Of a stretch of DNA of 64,000 nt, positions 53,296 through 64,000 are shown one piece after another. The stretch covers positions 10,914,733-10,978,732 of the forward strand of contig NC_033629.1 in the NCBI RefSeq assembly GCF_001540865.1, given 5' to 3'. The stretch comes from Ananas comosus. Lineage: Eukaryota > Streptophyta > Magnoliopsida > Poales > Bromeliaceae. The translations under genes were made by a program, and so were the position numbers. Under the pieces are notes generated by a model. That model was not told the origin of the DNA. It saw nothing but the letters and a program-made list of their open reading frames with translations, and made no database searches. Within the stretch, counting starts at the first letter, position 1. Each line of letters opens with the position of its first letter.

Positions 53296-54264
53296 GCTGT
53301 GTTCTTTTCTTTTCTTGCATAAATAAGAAATGTTGTTGCATGATTTTGTTTCCTCGCAAATTTATAATAAAAATTTAACTTTTACCTGTTAATAAAAATA
53401 TATGGTTTGTTCATACTAATTAGTTGGTATAACTAATCGGGAGCGTGTAAGATTTCTGTCTAATTAATTTTTTCTATGCACACTGTATTGCTATTCTGTC
53501 AATCAGTGAGTCTAAACATATTGTACATTTTAGCAATTTGAATTATTATTTTTTTGATTGTACAAGCAAAACTTTATGATAGCTCCTGTTTTACGAGGCT
53601 GACCCCTCTTTAACTAGATTTTCCGTGGTCAACAGATTTTCATTAGTCGCAAAACAGAGAAAAATTTTGATCCTGATAAGTGGGACCGATGCCTTCCCAT
53701 GTATGGGGACTAAAATATAACGCATACCTCTGTCGACTGAGAACAAATTTTGATCCTGTTTTACTATTCTGTCAATCAGCACTGCTTTCTCAATTTACTG
53801 CTAAGGTGATTGCCAAGCTTGCTCCTCCGCGAGACTTACAGACCGATCCTTCACCTGTAATCGAACCTCTCGTCGGATTCCTTGAGTTTAATCGAACTCC
53901 TCGTCGGACTCCTCGAGTTTCCAATGAGCAACCCCAATACCGAGGTTGGCCACCAAGCTAGGTGCATCCCGTCTTGCCAACCGATCTCTCCTCGAAAGTG
54001 CTTCATAATCGAATGCCTTGTTGCCTCTGTCACTAGTCCCAAGGACATTACAAGTTCTCCCCAACTTGTCCCATTTCCGTCAAGTAGGAGTCACTATCAA
54101 GTCAACGGAGGTAATTCCCTAGCAATGGCCCGTGCCATGACATGAAAACAGGTACCGCATGCGGGATTTGAAAATGTACCCCTTGAATCATTTTGTGTGT
54201 TGTTACAAAGGAGTCCAATATGTATCGATTCTACGGAGCTCCTGAAAGAACAGATCTCTATGGT
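53296..54264. other. Spacer after SBT gene 3 with degenerate repeat-like sequence
   Basis: ATTCTGTCAATCAG occurs twice (near 53492 and 53763), as does TTTTGATCCTG. A 30-base phrase with CTCGTCGGA and CTCGAGTTT is tandemly doubled at about 53860-53920. The moderately GC-rich part 53780-54140 is open in short frames but shows no domain I recognise. It may be an old retroelement remnant. Confidence 0.4.
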
Positions 54265-55127
54265 GAAAATAAAAGTATAATAAAAACATATTTTAGAAGT
54301 TATAATGAAATAAGTAAATCCAAAAAAGTTACTTAATTTATTGAGAACATCACATAAGTAATATAACTATTGTATTCTAGACTTTTTCGCTCTAGTGGCT
54401 AGTGGTACGTGATTTGTGTCATCCGATCCATGTTATCGAAGAGCTTCTTAATACCCTGTTTGGACTATGGAACGATTCGTAGTCTTAACCGTGATCCAAA
54501 TTATGTTATCTAGTTAAGGATACAGTGCTATCACCCGGATCAGATGTGATGTACTATTCTTTCAAGAAACAAAGCATGCCTCACTAAATAGATTACAGTA
54601 GTTAATAATTTATAGCATTGGAGAAGTAGAGAGTGCTAGTCTGATCTGTAGCGTTATCCAGAACTAGCCTATCCAACAGTTTCTTCAAAGGTCAACTTGG
54701 TGGAATTCCATGCAATTAGTATGCCCCCAGGCAACCCAGTTGCATCCTTATGTATAAAAAGTGATCGGCCCTTCTATCGCAAAAACTTGCAAGCTTAAAT
54801 CTATTTAGTGAGGCATGCTTTGTTTCTTGAAAGAATAGTACATCACATCTGATCCGGGTGATAGCACTGTATCCTTAACTAGATAACATAATTTGGATCA
54901 CGGTTAAGACTACGAATCGTTCCATAGTCCAAACAGGGTATTAAGAAGCTCTTCGATAACATGGATCGGATGACACAAATCACGTACCACTAGCCACTAG
55001 AGCGAAAAAGTCTAGAATACAATAGTTATATTACTTATGTGATGTTCTCAATAAATTAAGTAACTTTTTTGAATTTACTTATTTCATTATAACTTTTAAA
55101 ATATGTTTTTATTATACTTTTATTTTC
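54265..55127. repeat. Near-perfect inverted repeat: 330-bp arms, 203-bp loop
   Basis: The left arm 54265-54594 and right arm 54798-55127 are reverse complements of equal length. By eye I find two mismatches (TTTTAGAAG versus TTTTAAAAG; AAATCC versus AAATTC) and no gaps. The outer part of each arm resembles the 190-bp MITE family of 42153 and 63758; the inner part (TCCGATCCATG, AGCTCTTCGATAAC) is not otherwise found in the window. The loop includes TGTATAAAAAG near 54754. A transcript through it would fold into a very long hairpin. Confidence 0.95.
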
Positions 55128-55170
55128 AAAAAAAAAGATGTGATTAGCTGAAACTATTATATAGTACACT
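55000..55170 (-). mobile_element. Diverged MITE of the 190-bp family forming the right edge of the inverted repeat
   Basis: Read on the plus strand it starts GAAAAAGTCTAGAATAC and continues past the arm into GATGTGATTAGCT and toward CACTTCCTCC. This follows the reverse complement of 42153-42342. The left arm carries only part of this MITE, so the inverted duplication seems to have started from it. Confidence 0.45.
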
Positions 55171-55596
55171 TCCTCCGCCAGAGCACGCTAAGCCTGCGCT
55201 CCAGTCAGTATAGGTGGAGGTTCAGGTGAGAAGTCTTGCAGGTAGTTGATGTCGTAGTCTTTGTTTATTTGTTCAACCTCGTCGTAATTTAGGCTATGAT
55301 TGATATTGGAGATATTCCGGAACGAGAGAAGAAGTTATAAAATGAATTGTAACTGAGATGCAAAATACATGTTATGGGAATGCATATAATAACTTAGGTG
55401 TTTTATATTATTTGATATCTTCCTTATGCAATCAGTGTGCGAATACTATTCCTGTTTGGAACCTCTTGTATTGTACTGTTTGTTGAGTCTTAAACGTACA
55501 GGAAAGACTTTGTTCGTAGTGCAGGAGAAATCCTGTCAGTTCGGCGACTGTTAGCGGCCCGAACCCGACCAAAGAGGCGGGTCACGGGGCGTGACA
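55171..55596 (+). mobile_element. 3' fragment of a gypsy-type LTR
   Basis: It ends GGGTCACGGGGCGTGACA, the terminus seen in the other gypsy LTRs here, and holds U5-like text (CAGGAAAGACTTTG, TGTCAGTTCGGCGAC). No primer site or internal region follows, and the 5' part is missing. An LTR remnant. Confidence 0.6.
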
Positions 55597-55793
55597 GAAG
55601 ATATCCTCTAAATTGTAACCACATGGCGGAGGAATTGAAAGGAACAATTCAGGGCAAAACGAGTTGTTCTGAAATAAATCGTATTAAAGTTGTTCCTAAT
55701 GAAACTAAGAACAAATTTATTTTTCTCTTTATTTTATTAGATAAACAGATACATAAATAAATTTATTAATACAATATTATCTATGATAATACA

Positions 55794-55960
55794 TGTAACA
55801 CCTCAGTAATCCCACATCGGATGAAAAACTGATTCTGATTAGAATATATGAGACCTACACGCTAGTAATAATAATTAGACTTAAGCATTGTGGGCCGGTG
55901 GTTTGAATATAATGAGTTGTTTTGCTAGCGAGTTGGGTCGTTAAAATTGGTATTAGAGCC
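55794..55960 (+). mobile_element. Short LTR remnant with adjoining primer-binding-like site
   Basis: It starts TGTAACACCTCAGTAATCC with the phrase CCCACATCGGATG, which is widespread at the start of small plant LTRs. At 55948 it is followed by TGGTATTAGAGCC, one mismatch from an initiator-Met primer site. The region beyond shows no gag or pol. A small non-autonomous or eroded LTR element. Confidence 0.55.
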
Positions 55961-58120
55961 GAATACCAGCTGGAAGTATGAGAGGTAAGTGCTATGCCGC
56001 CGGGTAATATATTTATACTTAAATTTTACTATATAATTTAAATTAATTAAATTTGACATATTAGTTATTGTATGGTTTAATCATTTATATTCATATTGAA
56101 TTATTTTATTTTTTTACGAAGTATTATATATATTAAATTATGTTTCATATATTATATAATTCTTTTAAATCTGTATTAAAATTTATAGTATTATTAATTA
56201 AAATTATAAGGTTATTGCTAGTATTATATTTTATTCATTACATATATTACGGATAAATTATATAAAATAAATTATATTATATAAAAGAAAATAAATATAC
56301 TGATATAAATTAAATTGTTATATCAAAATATTATATTTATAAATGTTATATAAATTAATTTTATAAATAATTTTATATAAATTATACTTATATAAATACA
56401 TTATTTTTATTTTTTAAAACATATTTAGAAATTGTTCAAGACATTTATTCGAAACAGTACCGAGGATATTCTCTAGAGTATCTCTAAAATGTTTCCAAAT
56501 TTACAGCTATTTTAACTTATATATACCAAAATATTCTTTATTCGCGAGAATAACAAAAGTTATTATCTATAAGACCATGTTTCACTGAAGGGATAAAAGA
56601 GAGAATAAGGGATTTATTCCTCTTATTCTCATAAATGCAACTAAAAATTACTATTTCCCCTTAGCGGAAACCCGTTAAGACATATAATAATAGCTCCACC
56701 CATTAGATGGCACAATATATTCTCTATCTTATTCATTTACTAATTAAGTTATAAATAATTATAAAATATTATTAATTAAGAGCTAGATTTCTGTGTTTTC
56801 GAAAGTACGGAAACCTCATATACTTATAAATTATTTTTGATGATGAGATATTCAATTTAGTGATCGGTTCCATTAAACATGATCTATTATGTTGGAACTA
56901 ACAAAAAAAATTTAAATTTCATAATTTTTTGACTTCGTTTGTCTAGTCGACGAGTAGTTTCAAAATAAACGACTAAAAATAAAAATTTTATAAAAAAATA
57001 ATAATAAAAGACTAAAATTTTAAATTAGAAATATTAAACTTACCAACGTATAATGGTGTAATATAGGCCGTACCGAGTTGGCACAATCCCACATTCACCT
57101 AGGCCAGGGTTTGCCTCGCCCGGCCTGAATAAAATTCGGGCCAAGCCCCGCTCCACTTCAGACTCTTAATTTTTTTAAAATATATAAAAATATTTAAAAA
57201 AATAAAAAATAAAATAGTTCTCTTTTTCGTTTCTACTAATATGTTAGCTAAAGAAATAAAATTTATTAAAATATTTATAGAGTAATAAAATTTTAAAATA
57301 ATTTTAATATTTTAATTTAGAATTGAAAATTGTATTTTAGATTTAAAAATTTAAATTTTAAATTTAAATTTTAATTCTAAATCTATATTTTAAATTAAAA
57401 TATCAAACTTTAAATTTTTGTGCAAATTTAAAATCTAATACTTAAATTTTGAAATTTTAATTCAAATATAGATTTTTAATATAAATTCAAATTTTGAATT
57501 AATTTAAAGTAAAATTTAGTAAAAAAAATTATTTTATGTAAACATCAAAATTTTTTTTGCAAACTCGCGTGGGATTAGTAAACCCCGCTTCAGCACAGTA
57601 GCGGATTTGAAAATTTTTTTCTCATGAGGTCAAATATAAGGGGAAAAAAAACCAAAAAAATAGTTAGCTACTGTAAAAAGAAAGATTATATGGGATAAAT
57701 GAGGTTAGAGTTCTTTTATTAGTATATGTGCAAATACATGTAATAATTATTTTAATATAATTTAAATTAAAATAAATTTATATATTATATTTATTTAAAT
57801 TTTACAACAAAAATTATAATTTATAAATTTATATGTTATATTTCATTAGAAAATATTTGTAATATTTTATATTGTTCTCTTCTTATATACATAAAATATT
57901 TTTAATTTATAATGAATCTAAAATTTAAATATCTGTTTTAAACTAAAACATCAAAATTTAATTTATATTTATTTCAAATTTCAAAATTTAATTTTAAGCT
58001 ATTATATAATTAAAAAATTTTAGTTTTTAAGTCAAATTTGATATCATAAATTAAATTTAATTTACGATTTAAACTCAAATTTAAATTTTATTATAAAATA
58101 GATGAAAAAGAATGCTATTT
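55961..58120. other. Very AT-rich spacer
   Basis: No gene seen. Around 57065-57165 is a short G/C-richer phrase (GCCTCGCCCGGCCTG) next to poly-A; I cannot assign it. The remainder is dominated by AAATTTAAATTTTA-type text. Confidence 0.55.
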
Positions 58121-59110
58121 TTTAACACATTGATCATAACCATTCTTTTCTATTTAAACTATTTTTAACAAATTGATCATAACTGTTCGTAGAATTAAAT
58201 TTATATATGAATATGAATGTATTTTTTTAACAGATTGATTATATCCGTTCGTTTTTATTTGAATTTTTTTAAAAAAAAATTGATCATAACCGTTTATAGT
58301 GAATATCCATTTATTTCTTTTTGATTCCGTCTGTCATTCTTATATGCTTTTATGTATAGTATAGATAAATATAGATATAGAATTATATAATTAAAATTTT
58401 TTAATTGTTAAGTCGAATGATATCAAAAGTTGAATTTAATATACGATCTAAACTCAAATTTAAATTTTAATGTAAAATAGATCTAAACTCAAATTTTAAT
58501 TTTAATATAAAATAGATGGAAATGAATGCTATTTTTTAACAGATTAATTATAATCATTCATTTTTATTTGAAATATTTTTAACAAATCGATCATAATCGT
58601 AGAATTTTTTAATTGTTAAGTCAAATTTGATATCAAAAATTAAATTTAAATTTTAATGTAAAATAGATGGAAAAGAATGTTATTTTTTAACAGATTGATA
58701 ATAACCGTTCATTTTTGTTTGAAATATTTTTAACAAATTGATCATAGCCGTTTGTAAAATTTTTTAATTGTTAAATAAAATTTGATATCAAAATTAAATT
58801 TAATTTATGAATTAAACTCAAATTTAAATTTTAATATAAAATAGATAGAAAGGAATGCTATTTTTTAATTGAACATAACCGTTCATTTTTATTAGTAATA
58901 TTTTTAATAAATTAATCATAATCGTTCATAGAATTAAATTTATAGATGGATATGAATATTTTTTTTAATAAAAATTGATCATAACCGTTCATAGAGAATA
59001 TCTTTTTATTTCTTTTTTATTCCGTTTGTTATTCTTATACGTTTTCATATATATATATATATATAGCATAGGTATATATAACAAATTAATCATAACTATT
59101 CGTAGGGAAT
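58120..59110. repeat. Dispersed array of a 20-24 base motif TTAACAnATTGATCATAACCGTTC
   Basis: About twelve copies occur, near 58128, 58166, 58229, 58276, 58537, 58579, 58689, 58731, 58865, 58911, 58967 and 59080, with GATCATAACCGTTC as the most constant part. They belong to larger repeated blocks that also carry TTTTTATTTGAAATATTTT and AAAATAGATGGAAA. Non-coding. Confidence 0.7.
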
Positions 59111-59440
59111 ATTCTTTTATTTTTTTTTGATTTTCTCTATTATTGTCGGAATTTTTATACGCTTATATATATAGTGTAGATTTTGAATTTTCTAAACTGC
59201 TTAAAAAAGAAAGAAAAGATAGTGGGTCGTCAAATCGCGCATAGCTTTTTTTGTCTAACAAGACTCAAAATTTTATTGGATTCCACTTGAGAACAACTTG
59301 AAAGAGATCAACTAATTAACAAGACTTTAGAGTTGATTAATTGGGCTCTTGTACTTGTGTCTATTGGGTCAATGGCCCCCACTTGCAACAGTATAACCGC
59401 CTCAACCACCTCTACCTAAGTGTCAGTCAACCTGTGCAAT

Positions 59441-59608
59441 GTTTATTTATTTATTTTTTTTTGGGGGAGAGATAGGTAGCATGCTATTCGCTTTGTTTAT
59501 TTTACTTAGAAATAAACTTAACTAAAAATGTGAATCAACTAGGATTCAAACTTGGGACCTCAGATACCAATCACCAATTTCTTTGCCACTTGCGCTAGGG
59601 ACGGTCGG
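59441..59608 (-). mobile_element. tRNA-derived SINE
   Basis: On the minus strand, after GACCGTCCC, comes TAGCGCAAGTGG (fits a Pol III A box) and 35 to 40 bases later GGTCCCAAGTTTGAATCC (fits a B box), followed by a non-tRNA body and an A-rich tail (T-rich text at 59441-59461 on the plus strand). A relative is at 15111-15260. Transcription would run on the minus strand. Confidence 0.65.
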
Positions 59609-59660
59609 TCAATATTTAATCTTTTTATCATAATTTTTTTTTATAGAAGTATTCAAATTG

Positions 59661-59800
59661 AATGTTACTTGATGCGTTGGAAACTAGACTGCAGAATTAT
59701 TTGGGAGAGGCTTCGAAACAATTTGAGACTGTGGGGGATGACTCGGACTCGTCTTCAAAAACTAATGTATTATCTCATCTTGCTTGCAACGTCCTGAAGG
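59661..59800 (+). pseudogene. Unidentified gene fragment
   Basis: A frame from 59662 reads LDALETRLQNYLGEASKQF and then GDDSDSSSKTN, with protein-like, non-repetitive composition that contrasts with its surroundings. There is no partner exon that I can see, and a stop follows near 59857. I do not recognise the parent gene. It is probably a transposon-carried or duplicated exon. Confidence 0.35.
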
Positions 59801-59869
59801 TCAAAACAGTACCTCATACCATGACCCTGATTACGGCAATATCTACAAAACCTATCTAACTTCTCATCG

Positions 59870-60291
59870 CCAGGCTGAACCTTGTAGTCGGAGGGAGGCA
59901 ACTTCATCCTATTCAAATTTTGGAGTAGATATCGAAGTATTTTGTGACTCTTTTTAATTCTTCTAGTTTTGGAACCATCAACTAGTGTTAAATGGTTTTT
60001 TGGAAAATCTAAGGGGTTAGGTTTTTTTGAGACTCTTTTTAATTCTTATTAAGAAGTTAATAATTAAAATGTTTTTTTGAGAAGTCTAAAGAGTTAAATT
60101 CGTCGATCAAGAAGTTAATAATTAATGTGAGAGGTCTATAAGAGGGATCTAAAGATTTGAGTTTGAGTCAGTTCAGTTTGTAATTCTTTTCTATTTAATA
60201 ACAAATTAGTGAGTTTCTCTCTGCTTTGAGTTTCCTTCTTCCCCTACTTGCTCTCTTATTCTCACCATCAACAATTTCTCACGACTTAAGA
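59870..60291 (+). other. Upstream flank of the SBT pseudogene
   Basis: AAGAAGTTAATAATTAA and GAGAAGTCTAAAGAGTTAA-like phrases are repeated, which suggests LTR-like or tandem debris. The final 70 bases (CTCTGCTTTGAG onward) could be a 5' untranslated region. No matching sequence in front of the other SBT genes was seen. Confidence 0.35.
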
Positions 60292-60732
60292 ATGGAGAAA
60301 CTCTCACCGCTGCCATCCTTCGCTTTCTCTTCTCTTCCTTTCTTTCTAATACTCTTGTTCGCGTCCATTCCCTCTAGTGCAAGCTCAAATGAGTCTGAAC
60401 AGTTGTTGCAGACTTATGTTGTCCGAGTGTAACCTCTCGCGGCCGTCGTCAATGCCGGCTTCGACCAGCTACAGAGTTGGTACCGGTCATTCATATTTGC
60501 GTCTACAGCAGACGCGGGCGAGTCGCGACTGGTTCACGTCTACAGCGAAGTCTTCGTCGGTTCCGCAGTAAAGCTCACCCGATCGGAACTTAAATCCATG
60601 CAAAAGAGAGAAGAATTTGTGCGTGCATTTCCCGACTGGAATCTCTACCTTCTGACCAATCACACGTCGTCGTTCCTAGGCCTCCGACCTGGCGTCGGCC
60701 TTTGGAATGCCTCCGCACTCGGCCGCAGCTCT
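60292..60732 (+). pseudogene. Truncated subtilisin-like protease (SBT) pseudogene, fourth member of the cluster
   Basis: The ATG at 60292 starts a signal peptide (FLILLFASIPSSASS) and the prodomain opening QTYVVRV. A TAA at 60430-60432 then ends the frame where other members read QPP. After the stop the same frame continues with recognisable prodomain text (QSWYRSFIF, LVHVYSEVFVGSAVKL, MQKREEFVRAFP, FLGLRPGVGLWNAS) up to about 60730. There a MITE begins, just before the catalytic Asp segment, and no later SBT sequence follows it in the window. Catalytic domain, intron and C-terminus are absent, so it cannot make a protease. Confidence 0.9.
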
Positions 60733-60744
60733 ATATATAGATAG

Positions 60745-60970
60745 AGCTGGGCTGGAATACTATTAATAGCAAAAGGTCCTTTTTGCTCTCAAATTTGTAA
60801 CCCTTGGATGAGAAATTGTAGGGTTAGAATGATATTAATCCGTTAGGGTTGAGTGGTCCCCACTGGATTATCATATTTAATCCAATAGTTAGAAATGCTG
60901 AAAAAATTGATCCAAAGATTAAAAACTTGATAGCAAAAAAGAATTTTTGCTATCAATAATATTCTAGCCC

Positions 60971-60974
<4 letters not shown>
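60745..60974. mobile_element. Micron-like MITE interrupting the SBT pseudogene
   Basis: The left end AGCTGGGCTGGAATACTATT pairs with the right end AATATTCTAGCCCAACT in inverse. ATAGCAAAA continues the inverted repeat on the left and TTTTGCTAT on the right. TA-rich text borders both sides (60732-60742 and 60976-61015). Internal CCTTGGATG matches the element at 50384. Confidence 0.7.
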
Positions 60975-61015
<41 letters not shown>

Positions 61016-61020
<5 letters not shown>

Positions 61021-63757
61021 TGTTAACTCTTGCCCTCCAATGTAAGGTGTACATCTTACTCTACTTAATTGAAAGACCATTTATTTTTTAGTTGTCACAT
61101 TAATTTTTTTTTGTTTTTACTAAAAATCATTTGAATTTTTGTAAACTCTAAAATAGGAGGATGTAAGATTTACACCCCTCTTGTGGAGTGTACAATTAGG
61201 ATTTCTCATTTGGAGCAATGCTATTAATATACTCTAAAATGGGATGTACATTTTACACTCACTTTATTACAAATAATAATTTTTTATTTATCATATTAAC
61301 TTTTTTATTTTTATTAAAAATTATTTGAATTTTTATAAACTAATGGGGATGTAAGGTCTGCGCCCACCTTTTTGGGGTATACAAGTATAATTTTTTATTT
61401 GAAGCAATTCTATTGGTGCACCGTGTATCCAAAGTGTAATGTAATCCTACACCCAATTTATTCAAATACTATTATTTTTTTTACTTGTCATGTCAATTTT
61501 TTGTTGTTTTTACTAAAAATCATTTGAATTTGTATGAATTCTAGGATCAGAGGTGTAAAATCTACACTCTTTTTTGGGTGTACAAGTAGAATTCTTATTT
61601 GAGCAATAATATTAATACATCTCAAAATATGGTGTAATGTATATCTTACACTCAGTTTATATAAAAGCCATTAATTTTTTACTTGTCACATCATTTTTTT
61701 ATTTTTACTAAATTTGAATTTTGGTGAATTTTAGGATGGGGGTGTAAGGGTATAAGATTTACACCCTATTTTTACAATGTATGAATAGAATTTCTTATTT
61801 GAGTAATTGTATTAGTACACCCCAAAGTGGGGGTACATCTTACACCTGCTTCATCAAAAAATCATTAATTTTTTATTTTTCACATCAATCTTTTTTTATT
61901 TTTACTAAAACCATTTAGATTTTTGTTAACTCTTACACCCCAAAGTGGGGTGTACATCTACTCCAACTTCATCAAAAAACCATTAATTTTTTACTTTTTA
62001 CATCAAACTTTTTTATTTTTACTAAAAATTATTTAGATTTTTATGGCTTTTAATATTAGGGTGTCAAATCTGCACCCATTTTTGGGTTGTACAAGTGGAT
62101 TTCTAATTTGAACAATGCAATTGGCACCCTTAAGTGAAGTGTAAATCTTACACCTAAGTCATTTAAAGGTCATTAATTTTTTCGTTGTTACATCAATCTT
62201 TTTTATTTTTAAAAAAAATTATTTGTATTTTTGTTAACTTTTATACCCAAAGCCCTTGTTTGGTTGGGGGTTAAGGGGTGGAATAACCCCTTAACCCCTA
62301 TTTTATCCCCAAACACCCCAAAAAATAGGTGGGGTTAGCTAATCCCACCTAACCCCACCTCAAATAAATTATCCGGGTTAGCTAACTCCACCTAACCCCA
62401 CGAAACTCCAACCAAATACTATTTTCTATTCATAATAACCCACTATCTTTCTTATCACACCTATTCCAACCAATCATTATCCTTCTTTATCAATCATTAT
62501 CTTCTTATCTCACCTACCCAACCAAACACTATTTTTCATTATTCTAGACTAACTCCAACCTCCAACCAAACACAAAAAAACTTTAACCCCACTTTAACCC
62601 TAAACTTAACTCTATTCATGGAATAGCTACTTTTTCCTTAACCCCGAACCAAACGGAGGCTTTAAAGTGACTTTGGTATATATCTTACACTCACTTCATC
62701 CAAAGACTATTAATTATTTTTACTTTTCACATTATTATTTTTTTCTTTTTACTAAAACAATTTGAAATTTTGTAAACTCTATGGTGAAAAGGTCATTAAT
62801 TTTTTCGTTGTCACATCAATCTTTTTTATTTTTACAAAAAAATATTTGTATTTTTGTTAACTCTTACACCCAAAGTGACTTTGGTGTATATCTTACGCCC
62901 ATTTCATCCAAAGGCTATTAAATATTTTTACTTGTCACATTATTTTTTTTTCTTTTTACTAAAACAATTTGAAATTTTGTAAACTCTAAGATGAAAGGGT
63001 GTAACATCTACACCTTCTTAGGGTATACAAGTAGAATTTCTTTTTTGAACAATACTATTGGTGTACTCCAAAATGAGAAGCATATCTTACGACTAGAATT
63101 TCTCATTTGAGTAATTCTATTGATACATACCACTTTGTAGATCTTATACCCACTTTATTCAAAAATCATTACTTTTTTATTTGTCATATTAATTTTTTTA
63201 TTTTTACTAAAAATTATTTAGATTTTTGTGAACTCTATAATCGGGGTGCAAGATATACACTCTTCTTTTGGGATGTACATGTGGAATTCCTTATTTGAGC
63301 AATATTGTTGATACATACATTTTACACCTTATTTATTCAAAAGCCATTAATTTTTATTTGTCATATCAATATTTTTTATTTTTGCTAAAAATTATTTAAA
63401 TTTTTGTGAACTCTAAAATTATGGGTGTAAGATCTATACACCTTTTCGGGTGTATAAGTAGAATTTTTATTTGAGCAATTGTATTGCTATAACTCAAAGT
63501 GAGGTGTATATTTTACACCCACTTTATCTAAAGGTCATTAATTTTTTTTTACTTATCACATCAGTTTTTTTTTTCTAAAATATTTGAATTTTTGTGAATT
63601 TTAGAATGGAGGGTATAAGATTACACCACTTTTGATGTGTACAAATATAAGTTCTTATTTGAGCAATGTTTTTGGAAAACCCCAAAGTGGAGTATATATT
63701 TTATATCATTTTATCCAAATATTTTTGTGCAATGTTTTTGGTACACCTCTTCTTTGG
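61016..63757. repeat. Tandem satellite-like array, period about 185-195 bp
   Basis: Blocks beginning (G)AGCAATnnTATTGGTACA and including TGTAAGATnTACACC and TTTTTATTTTTACTAAAAATT recur near 61213, 61401, 61601, 61800, 62109, 63045, 63107, 63295, 63471 and 63660. Copies are strongly diverged and some are partial. Two MITEs have inserted into it. No genes; the frames here are AT-driven. Confidence 0.75.
62252..62660. mobile_element. hAT/PIF-like MITE in the satellite array
   Basis: The left end GCCCTTGTTTGGTTGGGGGT pairs with the right end whose inverse is GCCTCCGTTTGGTTCGGGGT. The interior repeats TAACCCCACCT phrases. It splits a satellite phrase of the type ACACCCAAAGTGACTTTGG. The exact target duplication is not clear. 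Confidence 0.65.
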
Positions 63758-63947
63758 GAGGAATTCTACACTATCACACTTGCACCACGTCATCAATAAT
63801 AAGCCAATCATATTCCTTCTTTTCAAACAAAAGTACAATAAAAATATTTATTTACAATCATGATGGGACATATACCCCTAAAAAGAGATATTTGATTGAT
63901 TTGTTACGCTACGTCACCAATATACACGTTGCATTCTAGAATTTTTC
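63758..63947. mobile_element. 190-bp Mutator-like MITE, copy 2
   Basis: It starts GAGGAATTCTACACTATC and ends TCTAGAATTTTTC. A perfect 9-bp duplication CTTCTTTGG flanks it (63749-63757 and 63948-63956). It has the same length as the copy at 42153-42342 and high similarity to it. Confidence 0.85.
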
Positions 63948-64000
63948 CTTCTTTGGTACTCTATCCATCCCTCTGTCTTTTCATTAATTTTTTAAAGTAA

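Overview
The window is nuclear DNA from a flowering plant, most likely a monocot. The evidence is short GT-AG introns, exons rich in G/C at third codon positions inside AT-rich spacers, plant-type subtilases, a tau-class glutathione transferase remnant, chromovirus-type Ty3/gypsy elements primed by initiator tRNA-Met, and many MITEs. No species can be fixed from sequence alone. Three isolated n characters (7842, 17990, 50583) sit at abrupt changes of sequence and look like contig joins.

The backbone is a tandem cluster of secreted subtilisin-like serine proteases (SBT1-type), all on the + strand. There are three intact-looking genes (10136-12448, 42588-44906, 50963-53295) and one truncated pseudogene (60292-60732). 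Each intact gene has a signal peptide, an I9 prodomain, the Asp/His/Asn/Ser catalytic set, a PA region and a C-terminal fibronectin-like domain. Each carries one phase-1 intron of 81-86 bp immediately before the oxyanion-hole Asn. Genes 1 and 2 are recent duplicates that still share flanks, including a MITE in the 3' flank. In gene 2 the 81-bp intron is open in frame.

Layout: 1-9840 holds AT-rich Helitron-like tandem arrays in two copies (left 1-6586, right 7843-9797). The left copy is interrupted by a 3.3-kb solo LTR with a perfect ATCTC target duplication and is followed by a 5'-truncated copia-like element whose gag is followed by a double-stranded-RNA-binding-domain ORF. 10136-12448 is SBT gene 1. 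14436-16014 is a broken tau GST with other debris in its intron. 16000-20145 holds MITEs, Helitron-like ends and satellite DNA. 20146-37360 is a compound Ty3/gypsy chromovirus in the order LTR-internal-LTR-internal-LTR, with two full-length gag-pol ORFs and three LTRs whose U3 halves differ strongly. 37361-42150 is satellite DNA with an apparent four-monomer higher-order repeat, studded with Mutator-like MITEs. 42404-42531 is a duplicated TATA-containing segment in front of SBT gene 2. 44907-50900 is spacer with Helitron-like and MITE sequence. 50963-53295 is SBT gene 3. 54265-55127 is a near-perfect inverted repeat with 330-bp arms. 55171-59610 holds LTR remnants, AT-rich repeats and a SINE. 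60292-60732 is the SBT pseudogene, cut by a MITE. 61016-63757 is a second satellite-like array.

The main story is a protease cluster reshaped by mobile DNA. About 24 kb of satellite and retrotransposon DNA lies inside what was once one continuous promoter of SBT gene 2, as shown by matching both edges to the promoter of gene 1. The most unusual single items are the gag plus dsRNA-binding-domain element, the long perfect hairpin, the different palindrome clusters in related LTRs, and the translatable intron of SBT gene 2.
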